Positions 55,429 to 64,000 of a stretch of 64,000 nucleotides of DNA are shown piece by piece. A program made the translations under genes and the position numbers. Source of the stretch: Tolypothrix campylonemoides VB511288 (GTDB taxonomy: Bacteria; Cyanobacteriota; Cyanobacteriia; Cyanobacteriales; Nostocaceae); the NCBI GenBank assembly GCA_000828075.3, contig JXCB02000002.1, positions 1,366,248-1,430,247 on the forward strand, given 5' to 3'. Numbering within the stretch: position 1 is the first letter of the stretch; each line of letters begins with the position of its first letter. The notes below the pieces were generated by a model. That model ran no database searches. It was given only the letters and a program-made list of their open reading frames with translations, and was not told where the DNA came from.

Positions 55429-55974
55429 TTAATCAGCAGAGACTAACGTGCTTTTGGAGCTAGCTCGCCTTGTATCCAGCCATTGTTGTAAGATGAGAGA
55501 CGCTGCTTTGCGGTCAATCAATTCTTTGTGACGAGAGGGCGATCGCTTCTCTGCTATGAGCATCTGTTCTGCCTGAAATGAAGTTAATCGCTCATCAACA
55601 TATTCCACAGGCAGTTTGAGAGCTTTGGCAAGTCTTTTAGTAAATTTCTGCACTTCACGTGCCTGAAACCCTAAAGAACCATCCATAGAATAAGGTAATC
55701 CCACGACTAGGACTTGCACTTGACGTTCAGCAACGAGTTGTCGGAATTGCTCCACATCGCGCTCAAACGATGTGCGCTGTATGGTCGTGATACCAGTGGC
55801 AATCAAACCAGTGCGATCGCATCCTGCTACACCAATACGCTTACGACCAACATCTAATCCCAAAGCGGAAATATACTCCTTTTGTACGGAGGATGGAGGC
55901 ACAAGGGGTAGGGGAGACGACAAGGGCAGATCTTCCCCTGTCGCCAAGTCTTTTTGTCCCTGTTCAAAAGCCAC
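55429..55974 (-). CDS. ruvX: Holliday junction resolvase RuvX/YqgF
   Basis: This 181-aa protein has an RNase H-like YqgF domain with LGLDVGRKRIGVA, LVVGLPYSMDGSLG and YVDERLTSFQAEQML, which hold the acidic active-site residues. YqgF also matures 16S rRNA ends in bacteria. The first 30 residues are a poorly conserved leader (GEDLPLSSPLPLVPPSS). It starts 6 bp after the GNAT gene stop codon. Confidence 0.92.
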   Translation of the reverse strand: MAFEQGQKDLATGEDLPLSSPLPLVPPSSVQKEYISALGLDVGRKRIGVAGCDRTGLIATGITTIQRTSFERDVEQFRQLVAERQVQVLVVGLPYSMDGSLGFQAREVQKFTKRLAKALKLPVEYVDERLTSFQAEQMLIAEKRSPSRHKELIDRKAASLILQQWLDTRRASSKSTLVSAD

Positions 55975-55980
55975 TATGAA

Positions 55981-57240
55981 TTACTCCTGCTGTGCATCTG
56001 CTGACTCGCTCTGGCTAGATGCTTCAATGCTACAGTTGTTGTTGCACGAAAATGCAACACTTTCTGTATTTTTACTAGGTTGCCCTACTCTATCTGGCGA
56101 CACTTGCTGTGCTTGTACCCATGACATACCACCAGGAATAGGTTTGCGTGCAGGTTGTAAACCTTGCAATACTTCGGGTAATTGAATTCCTTCAAGGGAT
56201 ACAAATTTTGACTCCCGTAGTTTGTGCCACACTGAGCGAGACATCATCAGAGTGTGTTCTCTGCGATTTGCGCCAATTCGCTCTAAATACTCTTCTCTTT
56301 CTGGGTGATAGTCAGCTGAGGTAAGTTGTAGAGCTTGTGGAGGAAAATCCTGTGCAATCCGTGCCAGTTGAGACAGCAACTCAGGATACAGCCAAGTGTA
56401 AGCTGGGTTAACTGTCAGTGTTCCCATATGGGGCTGTTGACCTTTACGGTCAAGGCGTACTTGAAAATAGCCGATCGCCGCTTTGCGTTGGGGTTCAAAA
56501 ACGTAACCACTCACGACTTCTGTTTTCGTCACCCACTGCTTGACTGCTTGTGTTAAAGCGCCAAACAAACTTGTTTTAAAGTCATCAGCGTTGCGGTCAA
56601 ACACCTGCCTTACTAAAGGCGGCATTGATGATGTATCGAGTTGATAGAGGAGTTGGGCATCAGCATTACTTACGGGCAGTAGATTGGGCAAGTCTGGCTC
56701 TGATTGTGCCAATTCTTGAAGCAACTCTGGTTCTATCTCCCAATATGTCATTTCTGCTAGGCGCTGAAATCCATTTTTCCGGTATAGCGCCAATGCATCT
56801 TTGTCATTGACATTAACTTCTAAAATCCAAGTTCGAGCTTCCACAATCGACTCAAAGCAATAGCGCAAAAGTTGCGACCCAATACCTTGCTTATCAGTTC
56901 CACGTTCTAGCATGACGCGGTCAACACGCCAGGTGCTGTGGGTGCGATTAAACGGGGATACTTGGATCATCCCCAGAAGCATACGCCCTTGTTCTGCTAC
57001 GTATGCACAAAACTTATACTGTAGCGGGTTGGGAAACCAATTCAAAAACTTCAGCAACCCATACCAGCGCCGCAGCCATTGCATCTGCCGCATTGCATCA
57101 GTGGCTCCCTCGGGGGTTTGGGCGGAGAATGACTCTTGAGTTATGCGTTCTATTCCATCCAAGTCCCGGTATTGGACTTGTCGGATCACAACGCTAAGAT
57201 TTCGGGGTAGTAATGAGGCCATTTTCATTCGAGCCGCCAT
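55981..57240 (-). CDS. GNAT acetyltransferase with C-terminal extension
   Basis: This 419-aa protein has an N-terminal GNAT domain (IRQVQYRDLDGIERI, GTDKQGIGSQLLRYCFE with the acetyl-CoA motif, and ALYRKNGFQRLAEMTYWE). A second GNAT-like half contains IGYFQVRLDRKG and ERIGANRREHTLMMSR. A Ser/Gln/Cys-rich tail follows. It heads the ruvX-mltG operon. The substrate is unknown. Confidence 0.85.
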   Translation of the reverse strand: MAARMKMASLLPRNLSVVIRQVQYRDLDGIERITQESFSAQTPEGATDAMRQMQWLRRWYGLLKFLNWFPNPLQYKFCAYVAEQGRMLLGMIQVSPFNRTHSTWRVDRVMLERGTDKQGIGSQLLRYCFESIVEARTWILEVNVNDKDALALYRKNGFQRLAEMTYWEIEPELLQELAQSEPDLPNLLPVSNADAQLLYQLDTSSMPPLVRQVFDRNADDFKTSLFGALTQAVKQWVTKTEVVSGYVFEPQRKAAIGYFQVRLDRKGQQPHMGTLTVNPAYTWLYPELLSQLARIAQDFPPQALQLTSADYHPEREEYLERIGANRREHTLMMSRSVWHKLRESKFVSLEGIQLPEVLQGLQPARKPIPGGMSWVQAQQVSPDRVGQPSKNTESVAFSCNNNCSIEASSQSESADAQQE

Positions 57241-57444
57241 TGCGCCTATAGTAACTGGGTCAAAGGAACTGCTGCAATAACAATATTAACGGCTTTGAGC
57301 TCCTTTCTATTGAGCCAAAAGGGTGATTTTCGTAAACTTTCATGCAAAGTAAGCAGATTTCGTGAGAACAGTTTTAGCGTTGTTTTCACAAAATCTGCTT
57401 TTGTTTTGTTTTACTTCGTTTTTATTAAACAACAATTGTATAGG

Positions 57445-57651
57445 CTAGATAGCTCTACGAGAAACTAGCTTTTCAAAATTGGCTTGGGTTTGATGGAGTA
57501 ATTGCTCCCGGCTGTCCTCCAAAGACTGTTTCAGGGTTGGAACCAGATTGCGAGATTGCAGAGCCATGTGAAGTTGTAGATGGGCAACATATTCACTGAA
57601 ATCATCATGCACTGCATTTGCGCCGATTCTGAAATTTGATTCCATTGCCAC
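57445..57651 (-). CDS. Small hypothetical helical protein
   Basis: This 68-aa frame from ATG 57651 is polar and mostly helical (HLQLHMALQSRNLVPTLKQS visible). I do not recognise it. It stands alone between the GNAT operon and the split ynfA locus. The 300 bp upstream (57652-57957) contains no other supported gene. Confidence 0.45.
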   Translation of the reverse strand: MAMESNFRIGANAVHDDFSEYVAHLQLHMALQSRNLVPTLKQSLEDSREQLLHQTQANFEKLVSRRAI

Positions 57652-57957
57652 TGCGTTCTCCTTGAATCTTTCCCGATAGTTGATTTACATTACCAATACT
57701 TATCATGTTGTTTTGCCTAATCTTCTTACTTTGCAATGAAGTTTAATGTATGGCACACAGATTGTGGAGAAATGTAAACTTTGCTCAAGAGTTAAGAGCA
57801 GGACAATTGCATACGAAGAGTTCCCCGACTTGTAGACGTGCGTAGGACGCTTTAAATCCCCGCTCATTTATTTATGGGGATGTCCAAGCTGGCTTCTGCG
57901 TTCTGACCTATGTGTTCTTCTTAATTTTGCAAGAAGTCTAATGGCTATGTCAGTCTT

Positions 57958-58166
57958 TTAGAGGCGATGTGAGCCGAACAAAATTACCGCCGTTCCGATG
58001 AGGGAAATTGTAACGCCGAGTAAGTCCCACTGATCCGGCTTGACACCTTCAGTCAACCATAACCAAACAACAGATGAGAAAATGTAAATACCGCCATAAG
58101 CAGCATATACTCTTCCAGCATTTGAAGCATCTACTTTGGTTAGAGCAACAGCAAAGATAATCAGGG
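57958..58166 (-). pseudogene. ynfA: ynfA 3' part, split by IS200/IS605-type insertion
   Basis: This part codes for the last two-thirds of a YnfA (UPF0060) small membrane protein: [37 protein letters not shown], then a [11 protein letters not shown] turn and a final membrane segment to the stop. YnfA is a small multidrug resistance-like protein of about 108 aa. Joined with 59748-59865 and one codon at the junction, the protein is 108 aa. Alone this part lacks its first membrane helix and start codon. Confidence 0.9.
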
Positions 58167-59393
58167 GTGAACTACCCAACACCGAAGAAAGTCGGGTACG
58201 GTGTGGGCTTCTGATTTCATAGACCGTTGCCCCTTGCCCTTACGGGTAGGTGGTCTTACACAGCCTCTATCAGCAATAACGGGGTTCCCTCCGCCATTGT
58301 TTTGCAATATCCTTAATCCTTCTTTCCTGATGTTTAATGCTGCATTACCATCTCTATCGTGATGAATCTCGCACTTGGGACAATGCCACTCGCGTATATC
58401 GAGCGTTAATTCATCTACGACATGACCGCAGCATGAACAAGTTTTTGAGCTAGGGAAAAATCTTCCTATTTCTATAAGTTGACCGTCCTTAGCCTTTAAC
58501 TTATAGTCTAGAAAGTTAACAAACATTCCCCAACCCACATCGGATATTGACTTTGATAGCTTGCGGTTCCGTACCATTCCCTTAATATGAAGATTCTCCA
58601 CAACAATGATTTGACTTTCATCTACCAGTTTCCTACTTAGTTTGTGTAGGAAGTCCTGACGGGAATTCGATACTCGTTCGTGAACCTTGGCTACTAGTTT
58701 TTTATATTTATTTCTTGAGTTACTACCTTTAACTTTGCGGGTGAACTTCTTGTGCTTTCGCGCTAGATTTTTCTCATGACGTTTCAGATGTTTTGGGTTT
58801 GAATGCTTGGTAACTTCTTCACCATCATGAACAATAGCAAAGTCCTTCAATCCCAGGTCAATACCAAGTGTTTTGTTACCAGATACAAAACCCACTTCAC
58901 CATCACCGATCAGCAAAATCGAAGCAAAGTACTTGTCTGTAGGAGTCTTGCTTATAGTGACTGTCTTAACCTTCCCTTCAATGGGTCGATGCAAGACTGC
59001 TTTAACAACACCAATCTTAGGGATTTCCAAACAATCTCCCACAACCTTTACGTTTTGAGGATATTGGATTGATTGTTCGTGATGCTTCGACTTGAACTTA
59101 GGGAACTTAGCTCTACCTTCAAAGAAATTTGAGTATGCCTTGTTCAAATTGATTGCTACACACTGTAAAACTGCGGAATAACAATCCTCTTTTAACCAAG
59201 GATGCTCTACCTTTAATTGTGGAAGATAAGCTTTGTAGACGTTTAATTTTAATGACTTCCCGGTTTCTTCATAGTGTTGAATACAGGCATTTAAAGCATA
59301 GTTCCAATACCATCTAGCACAACCAAACGACTTGGCTAGCGCTTCCTGTTGTTCGGTTGTTGGGTATAGTCTGACCTTAACTGCTTTCAACAC
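58161..59393 (-). CDS. tnpB: TnpB RNA-guided nuclease of IS200/IS605-type element
   Basis: This 410-aa TnpB has an N-terminal helix-turn-helix, a central OrfB domain and a RuvC nuclease. The catalytic residues are Asp179 ([11 protein letters not shown]), Glu266 ([12 protein letters not shown]) and Asp348 ([12 protein letters not shown]); zinc-ribbon cysteines are 319/322 and 338/341. TnpB cuts DNA guided by an RNA from the right end of its element, which favours retention of the element at the donor site. The motifs are all intact. The frame runs through the right-end hairpin, and its stop codon (58161-58163) lies in host ynfA sequence. Confidence 0.92.
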   Translation of the reverse strand: MLKAVKVRLYPTTEQQEALAKSFGCARWYWNYALNACIQHYEETGKSLKLNVYKAYLPQLKVEHPWLKEDCYSAVLQCVAINLNKAYSNFFEGRAKFPKFKSKHHEQSIQYPQNVKVVGDCLEIPKIGVVKAVLHRPIEGKVKTVTISKTPTDKYFASILLIGDGEVGFVSGNKTLGIDLGLKDFAIVHDGEEVTKHSNPKHLKRHEKNLARKHKKFTRKVKGSNSRNKYKKLVAKVHERVSNSRQDFLHKLSRKLVDESQIIVVENLHIKGMVRNRKLSKSISDVGWGMFVNFLDYKLKAKDGQLIEIGRFFPSSKTCSCCGHVVDELTLDIREWHCPKCEIHHDRDGNAALNIRKEGLRILQNNGGGNPVIADRGCVRPPTRKGKGQRSMKSEAHTVPDFLRCWVVHP

Positions 59394-59747
59394 TTAAATC
59401 ACTTCCTTCATACTTGTATGTTAGCATAAATGAGGGAACATTGGTGGAACAAATGAAAAACAAAGAATTAAAAATAAGGATTAGTGAACGTAGACTCAAT
59501 AAAGTACGTTTATATGCCGTTCACGCTGACAAAACTATGACTCAAGTTATAGAGGAGCTTATTGACTCGTTACCAAGCATAGAGAGAGGCAATTCCTCAA
59601 TGCGCTAAGGCGCACGCTACGCGAACGACCAACATTGCTAATTGAACTGCGTTCAATGTCGCTCGTTGGTCAATTCGTCCGCAGCCCGGAATTCATCCCA
59701 ACACTGAACGCAGTACCGTTACAGTGTGGGGCTTCTTCCGCTTTCAG
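58167..59747 (-). mobile_element. IS200/IS605-type element (tnpB and RHH gene, no tnpA)
   Basis: The insert of about 1.58 kb interrupts ynfA; the ends are placed within about 3 bp by restoring the ynfA frame. On the plus strand, both ends show a hairpin within the same context: CCCAACACCG...CGGTGTGGGCTTC near the right end and CCCAACACTG...CAGTGTGGGGCTTC near the left. There is no terminal inverted repeat and no target duplication, as expected for this group. No tnpA is present, so it moves only with help from elsewhere. Confidence 0.88.
59453..59608 (+). CDS. Ribbon-helix-helix (CopG-like) small protein
   Basis: This 51-aa protein (MKNKELKIRISERRLNKVRL, then a DKTMTQVIEELIDSL helix) fits the RHH DNA-binding fold: a beta strand followed by two helices. 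It is inside the element, divergent from tnpB, with starts about 60 bp apart. A TTG at 59414 would add 13 residues. It may repress its own and tnpB transcription, like RHH antitoxins. Its presence in place of tnpA is notable. Confidence 0.7.
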   Translation: MKNKELKIRISERRLNKVRLYAVHADKTMTQVIEELIDSLPSIERGNSSMR

Positions 59748-59865
59748 CTAAAATACCTGGAAAAATCCAAAGTGTACTTTTTCCTAGTCTCAACCATGCC
59801 CAAAAGGCGTAGCAGCCAGAAATTTCTCCTAAAGCAGCAACTAAGAAGAAAACAAGCGTTTGCAT
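59748..59865 (-). pseudogene. ynfA: ynfA 5' part, split by IS200/IS605-type insertion
   Basis: The frame from ATG 59865 reads [19 protein letters not shown] and continues [19 protein letters not shown], the conserved start of YnfA with its first membrane helix. It then runs into the element and stops after about nine foreign residues. Together with 57958-58166 it forms the original gene. Confidence 0.9.
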
Positions 59866-59894
59866 TTTCGGCTTGAGGTTTAAAGCGGATATTA

Positions 59895-60012
59895 TACCAA
59901 ATCCGCTTTTTTAACCCCCTTTTAGCCCAAGCGATTAGAAATCGCGTCTACACAAACAAAGTCCGCCTACGCGGACTAAATTATAAAGGGGGTATTACAC
60001 CCGGATTTGGTA
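59895..60012. repeat. MITE-like element with TA ends
   Basis: Terminal inverted repeats CCAAATCCG and CGGATTTGG are flanked by TA on both sides, giving about 114 bp between the TAs. An inner palindrome (GTCCGCCTACGCGGAC) is present, and CCCCCTTTT and AAAGGGGG pair across the element. It codes for nothing. The TA target suggests mobilisation by an IS630/Tc1-mariner transposase. It sits 29 bp upstream of the ynfA start codon. Confidence 0.7.
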
Positions 60013-60088
60013 TTATATTACACTATGACAGCAGAGTCATAACGTCAACACAGTTGGGAAACTATGAGCTATCAGCTATTATCTATAG

Positions 60089-61675
60089 TCAACTAGCCAC
60101 AGCGCTGGCTTTCTCATTCACCATTTCATATGGTTTTTCTGCCCCTTGTGCTAGATATTCAGCCAACTGAGATTCTATTTGCTCGCGTACAATTTGGCGA
60201 TACTCTAAGAAATGCTCATTATGGGCGCAGGTAGCAAGGTAATGCTCAGCAACGCTGGGATTACGCTTGATTATGCTAAACAAGTGGTGCCAAAACTTCC
60301 AGCGAGTTTCCCGTTTTATTCCTTGTCTCCAGATAACAATCAGTAGTGCTTTGACAACAATCCACTCTGGCATCTTAAACGGCGCTTTCCAACTCGGCGC
60401 ACCCATGATCAGGAAACAGCGGTAGGTGCGATCCAAGTACTGCATTGGGTCGTATAAAGTACAAAACGCCTCAACATATTCTCTGGCAATGTCTTCTAGG
60501 GGACGGGTGGGGATAAAGTTCATCAAAGTAGTTTGGTTGATATTACCATCTTTGTTTTCCCGCAGTCGTCCTTCTTTTTTGAGACGGTGCCAAAGCGCGG
60601 TGTTTGGTAGTGCTTGTAACATGGAAAAGGTGGTAGAGGGAATTGCTGCAAGTTCTGCAAAGCGGACAATGCGATCGCCTGCGCCTGGTTTTTCGCCATC
60701 AAAACCAATAATAAACCCAGCCATTGGACGCAACCCAGCTTTGATGATGCTTTGCACCGCCTCCGCCAGCGAACTACGGGTATTTTGAAACTTCTTCGTG
60801 AGTTGCAAACTCTCCTCATCTGGTGTTTCAATTCCCAAAAACACTGCTGCAAAACCGCACTCAACCATCAACTCCATTAATTGTGGATCTTGTGCGAGAT
60901 CAATCGAAGCTTCGGTGTCAAACCGGAATGGATACTGGTGTTCTGCCATCCAAACTTTTAACTCTTTAAGCAACAACTTGACATTGCGCTTGTTGCCGAT
61001 AAAGTTGTCGTCCACCATAAAAATACCGCGCCGCCAACCCAACTTGTAGAGGTAATCTAACTCTGCCAACACTTGTGCGGGAGTTTTGGTACGCGGTTTG
61101 CGACCATAGAGAACAATAATGTCACAAAATTCGCACTGGAAAGGGCAACCCCGCGAAAACTGAATCGACATCATGTCGTAAGCATCAAAGTCTAGCAAAT
61201 CAAAGCGGGGTATTGGGGTGTTTGTCACATCTGGTTTTTCTGTCGCCCGGAAAGTCCCAGAGGTTTCACCTCGTTCAATTGCTTCGACAAACATCGGTAG
61301 GGTAATTTCCCCTTCATCTAAAATCAAAAAATCTGCACCTACTCCCTGAACTTCGTGAGGTACAGAGGTGGGGTAAGGACCACCGACAGCAACTAACTTA
61401 CCACGTTGCTTTGCTTCGCGAATTTGCTCTAGTAAATCTTGTTTTTGAACTATCATCGCTGAGAAAATTATCACATCCGCCCAAGCCCATTCCTCTTCTG
61501 TCACTGAACGGATGTTGCGATCAACCAGCTTAAATTCCCATTCTTGAGGCAAAATGGCTGCAACAGTCACCAAGCCCAAGGGTGGTAACAAAACCTTGCG
61601 GTCTACTAACTCCAATATTTTTTCATAAGACCAAAATGTTTTGGGAAAAATAGGATAAACCAATAAAACTCGCAT
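60089..61675 (-). CDS. B12-binding radical SAM protein
   Basis: The 528-aa enzyme has a cobalamin-binding domain in the first 150 residues and a radical SAM core with the [4Fe-4S] cysteines 177, 181 and 184 (SRGCPFQCEFC). A C-terminal DUF4070-like region follows (YLDRTYRCFLIMGAPSWKAP). Members methylate unreactive carbons, and the group includes the hopanoid C-2 methylase HpnP and many uncharacterised enzymes. Which one this is cannot be told without comparison. It is monocistronic. Confidence 0.88.
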   Translation of the reverse strand: MRVLLVYPIFPKTFWSYEKILELVDRKVLLPPLGLVTVAAILPQEWEFKLVDRNIRSVTEEEWAWADVIIFSAMIVQKQDLLEQIREAKQRGKLVAVGGPYPTSVPHEVQGVGADFLILDEGEITLPMFVEAIERGETSGTFRATEKPDVTNTPIPRFDLLDFDAYDMMSIQFSRGCPFQCEFCDIIVLYGRKPRTKTPAQVLAELDYLYKLGWRRGIFMVDDNFIGNKRNVKLLLKELKVWMAEHQYPFRFDTEASIDLAQDPQLMELMVECGFAAVFLGIETPDEESLQLTKKFQNTRSSLAEAVQSIIKAGLRPMAGFIIGFDGEKPGAGDRIVRFAELAAIPSTTFSMLQALPNTALWHRLKKEGRLRENKDGNINQTTLMNFIPTRPLEDIAREYVEAFCTLYDPMQYLDRTYRCFLIMGAPSWKAPFKMPEWIVVKALLIVIWRQGIKRETRWKFWHHLFSIIKRNPSVAEHYLATCAHNEHFLEYRQIVREQIESQLAEYLAQGAEKPYEMVNEKASAVAS

Positions 61676-62781
61676 AAACCATCAAGCCTCACACTTTCAG
61701 TGTTATTTCACTTTAACTAAATTAAAAATTTATTGAGGCATTGACGAAATTCTCTTAATTAAAGTTTCTATTTTTAGAATTAATTAAAAGAGAAAATAGT
61801 GAATTCTCATTATAAAAAACGAATAATATGCATCCTTGCTAACCCAAATGTGTTCTACACAGGAGTGGTAAGCAATTTGGGCATCCGTAAAAACAAAAAG
61901 TTTGATGGGAGCAAGCATCCTGGCTGCTTACTGTCACACCAATGAAAGGCACAACATAGCACTATATTATCTGTCGCTAGGGCGAAGGCAGGCATAGGGA
62001 GTATGGTGTAAGCGCAAAGTGCAGGCTGTGTCAAGCGCGTAAACTCCTCGCTCCGCGAAGGTAGCGTATCTGGAGGACTCAGCAGGAAAAAAGCACCATC
62101 GCTTTTGGCGGAGCGTAGCCCATCGCTCTTGAGGCGCTGTTCCTTGCCCAATCACGAGCAATACCATGGAAAATTTAAAACTGCAACTGCCTAAAAATGT
62201 AAATTTAACCGAAAAAATTTTTTTTGTCAATAACTAACTCCTAAAATTACGAATACCGACATATATTCCATTATGAATATAAAAAAAATGTAAATCAAAT
62301 AAATATTGATTGACCTGGTATTTACACGAGTATTAATATCTTATACAGATGCAATTTACAAATTGCATATACACAAATCTAGATATGTAAGTATTAACTA
62401 CAAAACCATATTTTTGGGGAGCAATATAACTTTATGATTAATATGAAACTACCAAACAAAGACTACTTAGATATAGTAAATTTTTTTCATTGCCCATAGA
62501 AATTTTGTAGAACTAATAAATCAACTATTAGAAACTAATTTCTAAGGAAAACGGCACGAATCAGTTACCTTTTTTAAGAATTGAAAGTCCTTCAATAAAG
62601 GCTTATATTTTTTCAAACAGGTAAGTTATTTGTGGGAAACTCCTAAGCTTCTATCTAGTATCAAGGCTCATGTGACTTGAAATAATGTCAGGTTGGGTAG
62701 GATTGTAGCCAGCGAGCTACAAACTCAAGCTTGGCTACAGGTATATTGCTAACTATTATTGTTTTCTGTGAGGATTAATAA
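61676..62781. other. Gene-free stretch with scattered repeats
   Basis: About 1.1 kb shows no supported gene. It holds a GC-rich patch (62030-62160) of cyanobacterial repeat type, including the 24-bp repeat copy at 62133-62156, inside otherwise very AT-rich DNA. A small hairpin (TTGTAGC/GCTACAA, 62703-62722) lies 59 bp upstream of the next gene and may belong to its leader. Confidence 0.6.
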
Positions 62782-63624
62782 GTGGTAAACATCGGCTATC
62801 ATACTGCTAAAATTCAAGGGCAATTTATTCGTTCTCTTTATAGAAATGTAGTTGTTAACTTGGTCAACTTTCCTATCAAGCAGAACCGAAAAGTTCCGAT
62901 AAATGTCTATTCTTTGTCATGCGCTCGCGATTTGCCAGAACAAGTGGTAAGTATTCGCTCATTCATTCATCATATTGGCGTTCCAGATACGTTCACTGTT
63001 ATTTCTGATGGTAGCTATACTGATGATAGTTGTCGTTTACTGCGCCGCCTACATCCCTGTGTTGAGGTAGTGCCTTTAAAAAAACTTCTTAGAAGCGATC
63101 TACCTCAATGTGTTTCTGAATATGCTCAACTGCATCCAATGGGCAGAAAGTTGGCGGCATTAATGTCAATTCCTGTAGATAGTCCAACTATCTACACAGA
63201 TTCGGATATTTTATTTTTTCCAGGTGGAATTGACTTAGTTCAGTTAGCTACTTCCGACGATAAATATACTAGATATTTACCTGATTGCTCTAATTCACTC
63301 GATGAGAGAATCATTTACGATGATTCCGAGAAAATAAATCCAATCAATGCTGGATTTATTTTATTCAAGCACGAGTTGGATTGGAGTTTCGCTATTGAAC
63401 GTTTGGCAAATATTAAGGGAGTTCCCTCATATTTTACTGAACAAACAGTAGTACATTTGACAATCCACCACAATCAGGGCAAGCCTCTGTGTTCGCAACG
63501 ATATATTCTTAATGTAGAAGACCAGTTCATTTATCCAGATAAGTTTGCTAGTAGAGAAATTGCTTTAAGACATTACGTTAGGGATGTCAGACACAAGTTT
63601 TGGTTTAATTTAGGGTTGACTTGA
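62782..63624 (+). CDS. Putative glycosyltransferase (GT-A-like)
   Basis: This 280-aa protein has a GT-A-like core. VYSLSCARDLPEQVVSIRSF is the nucleotide-sugar entry region, TFTVISDGSYTDDS follows, and the Asp-x-Asp metal motif is in PTIYTDSDILFF. INAGFILFKHEL is also typical. I do not know the exact family. The GTG start at 62782 is supported by GAGG eight bases upstream. No neighbour on the same strand explains its substrate. Confidence 0.65.
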   Translation: MVNIGYHTAKIQGQFIRSLYRNVVVNLVNFPIKQNRKVPINVYSLSCARDLPEQVVSIRSFIHHIGVPDTFTVISDGSYTDDSCRLLRRLHPCVEVVPLKKLLRSDLPQCVSEYAQLHPMGRKLAALMSIPVDSPTIYTDSDILFFPGGIDLVQLATSDDKYTRYLPDCSNSLDERIIYDDSEKINPINAGFILFKHELDWSFAIERLANIKGVPSYFTEQTVVHLTIHHNQGKPLCSQRYILNVEDQFIYPDKFASREIALRHYVRDVRHKFWFNLGLT

Positions 63625-64000
63625 TCGTAGGTTAATACTTAATACAGTTCGGATAAGACTTGATTCCCGCAACCCCTCTTAAAAGGGTGGGCTAGCGAGG
63701 ATCTTTGAGGAATGAACATGGTGTTCTCGTACCGTATTGGGTTAATACTTCTTAAAAAGTCATAATTAATAATTAAGTTAGATGGGGGGATTTAAACCCC
63801 ACCTGAAACAGGAAGCTCCTGTAGAGGTAGGCGAATCAAACCCTTTTAATTATGAATTATTACTGCCTTCTCGGTACAAGATTACCTATCTTCTTCCTTT
63901 CTTCCTTCTCTTCTCTTGTTGGAAATGCTACGCCCCGAGAGAGCACGTCCGCAGGACTTACGAGACGGCTTCCGCCGAACGTGTCCTAGCCGCCCTACAG
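63625..64000. other. Intergenic repeats at window end
   Basis: The last 376 bp contain no supported gene. A GGGGATTTAAACCCC hairpin occurs near 63787-63801, and a GC-rich patch of the CACGTCCGCAGGACTTACG type, common between cyanobacterial genes, fills the end. Confidence 0.5.

Noticed and set aside
61855-62230. Two overlapping minus-strand frames near a GC-rich patch
   Set aside because: They are read from dispersed repeat sequence and lack any recognisable protein features.

Overview
The window is chromosomal DNA of a cyanobacterium, most likely a filamentous member of the Nostocales. It holds many copies of the HIP1 octamer GCGATCGC, several families of short tandem and palindromic repeats, and cyanobacterial marker genes: a Ycf51-type protein, a PedR-type LuxR regulator, a cyanobacteriochrome kinase, a groESL operon with K-box and CIRCE, and a sucrase/ferredoxin-like protein. 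I see no rRNA or tRNA gene and no CRISPR array.

Layout. 1-9.3 kb: end of a small membrane protein gene, asnS, a serine hydrolase, a GNAT enzyme, an NhaC-type antiporter divergent from a LysR regulator, a Uma2 nuclease-fold protein, a NIL-domain protein and a NarL-type response regulator. 9.6-14.2 kb: a frameshifted [2Fe-2S] ferredoxin-like gene, groES-groEL, a complete IS630-family element with a probable -1 frameshift site, and an overlapping pair of small genes (DUF6888/DUF6887). 14.4-26.4 kb: a conserved hypothetical, a LeuC-like dehydratase, gluconokinase, an apparently orphan DNA methyltransferase beside a 5'-truncated membrane gene and a scrap of a sugar-kinase gene, a secreted repeat protein, fructokinase, a PedR-like regulator, a DUF6391 protein and an ADP-heptose-type sugar kinase. 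26.5-30.9 kb: five minus-strand genes for surface glycan or lipid-linked sugar work. 31-37.9 kb: Ycf51-like protein, peptidoglycan-binding protein, metal-dependent dehydrogenase, aminotransferase, acyltransferase, OmpR regulator and hisG.

38.3-43.7 kb is a signalling block. It has a histidine kinase carrying a cyanobacteriochrome GAF domain (DXCF and Cys-His motifs), its Rcp1-like single-domain receiver, and a hybrid kinase. A long octanucleotide array separates the last two genes. 43.8-50 kb: a secreted lysozyme-like protein, tandem GNAT genes, an ABC exporter, the sucrase/ferredoxin-like protein and about 1 kb of AT-rich sequence. 50.3-57.2 kb: a Mut7-C protein, then the minus-strand series GNAT, ruvX, DUF3727, mltG, yqeG, with proB further downstream. 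A 216-bp direct repeat has formed at the 3' end of yqeG.

57.9-59.9 kb is the most informative mobile region. An IS200/IS605-type element with tnpB and a divergent ribbon-helix-helix gene, but no tnpA, is inserted in ynfA. Both ynfA halves can be read, and joined they restore a normal-length protein. The window closes with a B12-binding radical SAM enzyme, a 1.1-kb gene-free stretch and a glycosyltransferase-like gene.
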